Below are positions 7,400 to 10,088 of a stretch of DNA of 10,088 bases, in pieces. A program made the position numbers and the translations under genes. Source of the DNA: Chloroflexota bacterium (GTDB lineage Bacteria > Chloroflexota > Dehalococcoidia > UBA2247 > RBG-13-53-26). Position 1 is the stretch's first letter. Every line of letters begins with the position of its first letter. A model generated the notes under the pieces. That model had not been told where the DNA came from. It was given only the letters and a program-made list of their open reading frames with translations, and ran no database searches. The DNA is taken from positions 1-10,088 of the forward strand of contig QMOF01000066.1 in assembly GCA_003650185.1 (NCBI GenBank), written 5' to 3'.

Positions 7400-7543
7400 C
7401 CTGTCCCCTTTTCGATGCGCTCGCACCAAAAAGCAGCCGTGCTCCCAAGCCAATGGCGGCGGTCTCACAGGCCGCTGACTGCCCGGAACATGAATAGCGC
7501 AGGGCATGTCCCGAAGCCTTCGCCTCCGGCACCCCTGACCAGC
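7400..7543. other. Gap between the small gene and the SDR gene
   Basis: This 144-base minus-strand gap has no convincing promoter, terminator or small gene. The stretch could be the SDR's upstream leader or decayed coding sequence of the preceding small gene; translation of its three frames shows nothing I recognise. Confidence 0.4.
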
Positions 7544-7741
7544 CTATGCCTCCATCGCGAACTCCCACTGGCAGGCGATCTCGTCCGGGCTCCCGCGGGG
7601 AGGGAGCTTCAAAGCCCCGACCTTGACCCTGGGATTGAACAGGCTGCCCGCCCGCCGCAGACGCACCAGCGCCTGCGGCGAGAAGTCCTCCATCCTCAAG
7701 TCCGGCCTGAGCTCACCGCTGTAGTCCTCAACCTCTGCCAT
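7544..7741 (-). CDS. Small hypothetical protein, 65 residues
   Basis: A short open frame with strong gene signals: AGGAGGGA 6 bases before the ATG (7741-7739), and a promoter-like TTGACG/TATAAG pair about 75-105 bases upstream. An in-frame ATG at 7783 lacks such a site. The protein is soluble-looking, with no signal peptide, membrane segment or metal-binding cluster. Its first half is acidic (EDYSGELRPDLRMEDFSPQA, residues 5-24) and its second half more basic (RLRRAGSLF, then PRVKVGALKLPPRG). The N-terminal DYSG...PDLR.EDFS pattern resembles, from memory and unverified, the beginning of larger uncharacterised proteins in anaerobes. If so, this could be a truncated remnant whose remainder was lost, since no continuation is visible downstream. 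It precedes the SDR gene and is divergent from the AOR-family gene. Function is unknown. Confidence 0.55.
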   Translation of the reverse strand: MAEVEDYSGELRPDLRMEDFSPQALVRLRRAGSLFNPRVKVGALKLPPRGSPDEIACQWEFAMEA

Positions 7742-7818
7742 CAGTTGTCCCTCCTGCGTGGTCGCTTCGCCGCAGCAGAGCAAACGTGCAGGATGCCCGA
7801 CACCGCCAACCCGCGCCC

Positions 7819-7848
7819 CTTATAACTCACAGGCTACCCAAACGTCAA
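7819..7848 (-). promoter_or_regulatory. Candidate promoter for the small protein-SDR transcript
   Basis: On the minus strand TTGACG (7848-7843) and TATAAG (7824-7819) are separated by 18 bases; each matches 5 of 6 consensus positions. A start near 7812 would give a leader of about 70 bases before the small gene's ATG. Confidence 0.55.
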
Positions 7849-7860
7849 GGGACGAAGAAC

Positions 7861-7894
7861 CGTGTCGCTGGCAGGAGGCAGACATATCGACACG
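7861..7894. repeat. Inverted repeat CGTGTCG-N20-CGACACG
   Basis: Perfect 7-base arms at 7861-7867 and 7888-7894 lie just upstream of the -35 of the leftward promoter. The position suits a regulator binding site or a hairpin, but the arms are short and GC-rich enough to arise by chance. Confidence 0.3.
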
Positions 7895-7940
7895 TCAGCC
7901 TGCACCCGCGCCCCCAAGATGTCAGCCGCCCCACATCCGA

Positions 7941-7960
7941 ATTGCCATGTCTCTGGCAAT
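7941..7960. promoter_or_regulatory. Operator-like palindrome ATTGCCA-N6-TGGCAAT
   Basis: Perfect 7-base inverted arms (7941-7947 and 7954-7960) around six bases form a 20-base dyad directly upstream of the TATAAT of the AOR-family gene. It covers the place where a -35 should be, and no good -35 is present there. This is the geometry of a site for a dimeric regulator controlling the gene. The regulator is not encoded in this window. Confidence 0.5.
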
Positions 7961-7969
7961 CGAAACGTG

Positions 7970-7975
7970 TATAAT
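7970..7975 (+). promoter_or_regulatory. -10 element for the AOR-family gene
   Basis: A perfect TATAAT lies 54 bases upstream of the ATG at 8029. With a 16-18 base spacer the -35 region would read CATGTC to TGTCTC, which does not resemble TTGACA, so the promoter probably depends on an activator or on an alternative recognition region. Expected transcription start is about 7982. Confidence 0.5.
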
Positions 7976-8028
7976 CCACCAGTAACAACGAGGCCAGAGT
8001 ACTCAACCAGGCCAGGAGAGGACGGCAA

Positions 8029-9969
8029 ATGGCGATGTTTGGATACGCGGGCAAGATACTCAGAGTGGACCTATCCTCAAGGAAGACCGAGAGCGTGTCC
8101 ACGCTGGACTACGCAGACCAGCTCATCGGGGGGAGGGGCATAGCTGCCAAGGTGTACTGGGACGAGGTGCCCCCTGATGCCGAGGCCACGCATGCTGACA
8201 ACAGGCTGATCTTCGCCACCGGCCCGTTGGCCGGAGTCCCTGTGCTGGGCGGCTCGAGGTGGGGCGTGTTCGGCAAGTCACTCCACCCCGTACCGGGGCG
8301 CTTCTGCTATGGCAACTTCGGCGGACGGTGGGGCGCTGAGCTCAAGTTCGCTGGCTACGATGCCATCATCGTCCACGGTACATCCGAGAGGCCGGTCTAC
8401 CTCTTCGTATATGACGGTCACGCTGACATAAGGGACGCCTCCGCCCTGTGGGGCAAGGGCAGCGTCGAAACCAGGGAAACACTGAAAACCGAACTGGGCA
8501 GCACTGTCAAAGTGGTGGCCGTGGGCCCGGCTGGCGAGAACACGGTAAGCACGGCCTGTCTCACCGCGGAGAATGACGCCAGCGCCTCCGGGGGGCTCGG
8601 GGCGGTCATGGGCGCCAAGAAGCTGAAAGCCGTCGCTGTGTCCGCCACCCAGAAAGCATTGAAGGTCGCCCAACCGGACAGGCTGCGTGACCTGACCACC
8701 CGCTTTCGCCAGCTTGACAGAGGCGCTATCACCGCCTGGGGGACAGACTTCCGGATGACTGGCCCCAACATCAAGAAGGACCCCTGCTACGGCTGTCTCG
8801 GCAATTGCCTCAGGGTACTCTACACTGCCGAAAATGGCAAACAGGGCAAGTACATGTGTCAGTCTGCCCTGTTCTACCAGCCCTGGGCCTATCGCTACTA
8901 TGGCACGGCGAACGACGTCCCCTTCTATGCCAACAGGCTCTGCGACGACTACGGGCTCGATACCTGGTCTCTCGAACTGATGCTCCTGTGGCTGAACAGA
9001 TGCTACAGAAATGGTATCGTGACTGAACACGACACCGGGCTTCCCTTTTCGAAGCTGGGCAGCCTGGAGTTCATACAGACGCTGGTGAGAATGATCGCCA
9101 CTCGGGAAGGCTTCGGGGACGTCCTGGCCCGGGGGATGGCCGAGGCCGCTGCGTCGCTGGGAACCGAGGCAGTCTCCAGGCTGAAGCACAGCGATCCGTA
9201 CGAGCCCAGGTTGTATGTCACCACGGCGCTGCTCTGGGCAATAGCGCCAAGGGAACCCATACAGGAACTCCACGAGGTGGGCCTGCTCATAGCCCAGTGG
9301 GTGAGCTGGCTGAAGAAGGTGGAGGGAGCGCACGTCACCAGCGACGTGCTGCGGGCGATCGCGCAGAAATTCTGGGGGAGCAAGAAGGCTGCCGACTTCA
9401 CTACCTGGGAAGGCAAGGCCCTGGCTGCGAAAAGGATACAGGACCGCCAATATGCCAAGGAGTGTCTCATCCTCTGTGACTGGATATGGCCCATCATGGA
9501 CAACAAGTACGCAGCAGACGGCGTCGGAGACCCAACGTTTGAGAGTCAGATATTCTCGGCCGTCACCGGGCGCGATATGGACGAAGAAGGACTCTACACG
9601 ATCGGCGAGAGAGTCTTTAATTTACAGAGGGCCATCCTGCTCAGGGAAGGATGGAGAGGTAGACAGGATGACAGGCTCCCCGACGAGTGGCACGATTCAC
9701 CGCTGAAAACGGGCATCACCAACCCCGAATGCCTCGTGCCAGGCAAGCGAGGGGAAGCCGTCTCGCGGAAAGGTGCAGTGGTTGACAGGGAAGAGTTCGA
9801 GAGGGCGAAGGAGGAGTACTATCGGCTCAGACGATGGGATGTTGGCAGCGGTCTCCAGACCGCTCGCTGCCTCCACCGACTGGGCCTCGAAGATGTCGCC
9901 GCTGACCTGGAACGAAGGGGCCTCCTGGCAGGCACCAGGGGGCGGGGGCCTGACGCACGGCGGGAGTAG
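8029..9969 (+). CDS. Aldehyde ferredoxin oxidoreductase family protein (tungsten/molybdenum enzyme)
   Basis: A 646-residue cytoplasmic protein of the AOR family, whose members hold a W/Mo-bis-pyranopterin and one 4Fe-4S cluster and typically oxidise aldehydes to acids with ferredoxin. The N-terminal cofactor domain is clear: GGRGIAAKVYW (34-44), ATGPLAGV (63-70), GRWGAELKFAGYDAIIVHG (99-117), VGPAGEN (165-171) and GGLGAVMGAKKLKAVAV (188-204). Cluster ligands are CYGCLGNC (C253, C256, C260), with C483 in ILCDW the likely fourth. Middle-domain landmarks are GIVTEHDTG (329-337) and REGFGDVLARGMAEAA (359-374). The expected GADH-type segment is replaced by DPYEPRL...APREPIQELHE (389-416), so this is not a canonical AOR and the substrate is uncertain. 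ATG 8029 has AGGAGAGG upstream; a second in-frame ATG lies 6 bases later. It stands divergent from an SDR gene, with no tungstate transporter or pterin genes nearby. Confidence 0.88.
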   Translation: MAMFGYAGKILRVDLSSRKTESVSTLDYADQLIGGRGIAAKVYWDEVPPDAEATHADNRLIFATGPLAGVPVLGGSRWGVFGKSLHPVPGRFCYGNFGGRWGAELKFAGYDAIIVHGTSERPVYLFVYDGHADIRDASALWGKGSVETRETLKTELGSTVKVVAVGPAGENTVSTACLTAENDASASGGLGAVMGAKKLKAVAVSATQKALKVAQPDRLRDLTTRFRQLDRGAITAWGTDFRMTGPNIKKDPCYGCLGNCLRVLYTAENGKQGKYMCQSALFYQPWAYRYYGTANDVPFYANRLCDDYGLDTWSLELMLLWLNRCYRNGIVTEHDTGLPFSKLGSLEFIQTLVRMIATREGFGDVLARGMAEAAASLGTEAVSRLKHSDPYEPRLYVTTALLWAIAPREPIQELHEVGLLIAQWVSWLKKVEGAHVTSDVLRAIAQKFWGSKKAADFTTWEGKALAAKRIQDRQYAKECLILCDWIWPIMDNKYAADGVGDPTFESQIFSAVTGRDMDEEGLYTIGERVFNLQRAILLREGWRGRQDDRLPDEWHDSPLKTGITNPECLVPGKRGEAVSRKGAVVDREEFERAKEEYYRLRRWDVGSGLQTARCLHRLGLEDVAADLERRGLLAGTRGRGPDARRE

Positions 9970-10088
9970 GAGCGGGTGCCTCTCTCGGCGCCAGGGTCGC
10001 CCCCGGCACCACCCCCGAACCGGTCTATGGTGCGTGCTCACATTGTGAATGACAGCACGTTTGACGCTGCGCGTCGTTCCAACTAAAC
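9970..10088. other. Region downstream of the AOR-family gene with short palindromes
   Basis: I see no gene here. The stretch holds inverted arms CGTGCT (10033-10038) and AGCACG (10054-10059), an 11-base palindrome TCACATTGTGA (10038-10048) inside them, and GACGC-TGC-GCGTC (10063-10075). None is followed by a clear T-tract. A TTGACG at 10061-10066 could be the -35 of a rightward promoter whose -10 would fall at the window edge. Confidence 0.35.

Noticed and set aside
7400..7507. An upstream ATG for the SDR adding 36 residues
   Set aside because: The extension is Pro/Arg-rich, unlike SDR N-termini, and the GTG at 7399 has a purine-rich site at suitable distance.
6596..7825. A 409-codon open frame on the plus strand across the SDR and small genes
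   Set aside because: It is antisense to a well-supported SDR, proline/histidine-rich and without known motifs; a shadow frame.
7954..7972. TGGCAAT as a sigma54 -24 element
   Set aside because: No TTGCA-like -12 element lies at the required spacing downstream.
8278..9450. A 390-codon open frame on the minus strand opposite the AOR-family gene
   Set aside because: It lies wholly within a gene with clear AOR motifs. Its translation has no recognisable domain and is typical of antisense frames in GC-rich coding DNA.
1..10088. CRISPR arrays, transposases, prophage, toxin-antitoxin or defence genes
   Set aside because: No regularly spaced repeats, mobile-element genes or such families are visible; the window is mainly metabolic and replication genes.

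Overview
The window holds eight protein-coding genes (one cut by the window edge) in two blocks. I see no rRNA, tRNA, CRISPR array, IS element or transposase. The gene content suggests a bacterium with an anaerobic or microaerobic lifestyle: a B12-dependent class II ribonucleotide reductase, a tungsten/molybdenum aldehyde:ferredoxin oxidoreductase-family protein, and an acetyl-CoA hydrolase/transferase-family enzyme, in GC-rich DNA with GTG and TTG starts. An uncultured Chloroflexota (Dehalococcoidia-like) lineage would fit, but this is inference from gene content and style, not a sequence match.

Left block (bases 1-6516, all on the minus strand; read from 6516 down to 1). A strong sigma70-type promoter at 6488-6516 carries a near-consensus NrdR box exactly between its -35 and -10 elements. 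It drives nrdR (zinc-ribbon/ATP-cone repressor), which overlaps nrdJ (class II ribonucleotide reductase) by 8 bases, so this looks like an autoregulated dNTP-synthesis operon. After a 143-base gap with its own possible promoter comes a second run: a CoA-transferase/hydrolase, fabF (3-oxoacyl-ACP synthase II) and recJ (ssDNA exonuclease, C-terminus beyond base 1). These three genes sit end to end in a single reading frame with no spacer bases: TAA|ATG, then TAG|TTG. The recJ start is a TTG directly after the fabF stop.

Right block (6599-10088). On the minus strand lie a small 65-residue protein of unknown function and, 144 bases downstream, a short-chain dehydrogenase/reductase. Divergently, on the plus strand, lies a 646-residue aldehyde ferredoxin oxidoreductase-family gene. 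The 287-base region between the divergent genes (7742-8028) contains a promoter for each direction and a 7+7 inverted repeat (ATTGCCA-N6-TGGCAAT) directly upstream of a perfect TATAAT for the oxidoreductase gene, a likely operator. The SDR and the AOR-family enzyme could act in one alcohol/aldehyde/acid route, but the substrate cannot be read from sequence.

Most of the window is ordinary metabolism and replication housekeeping. The points most worth a second look are the NrdR-box promoter, the three in-frame end-to-end genes, the divergent AOR-family protein with its operator-like palindrome, and the small orphan protein.
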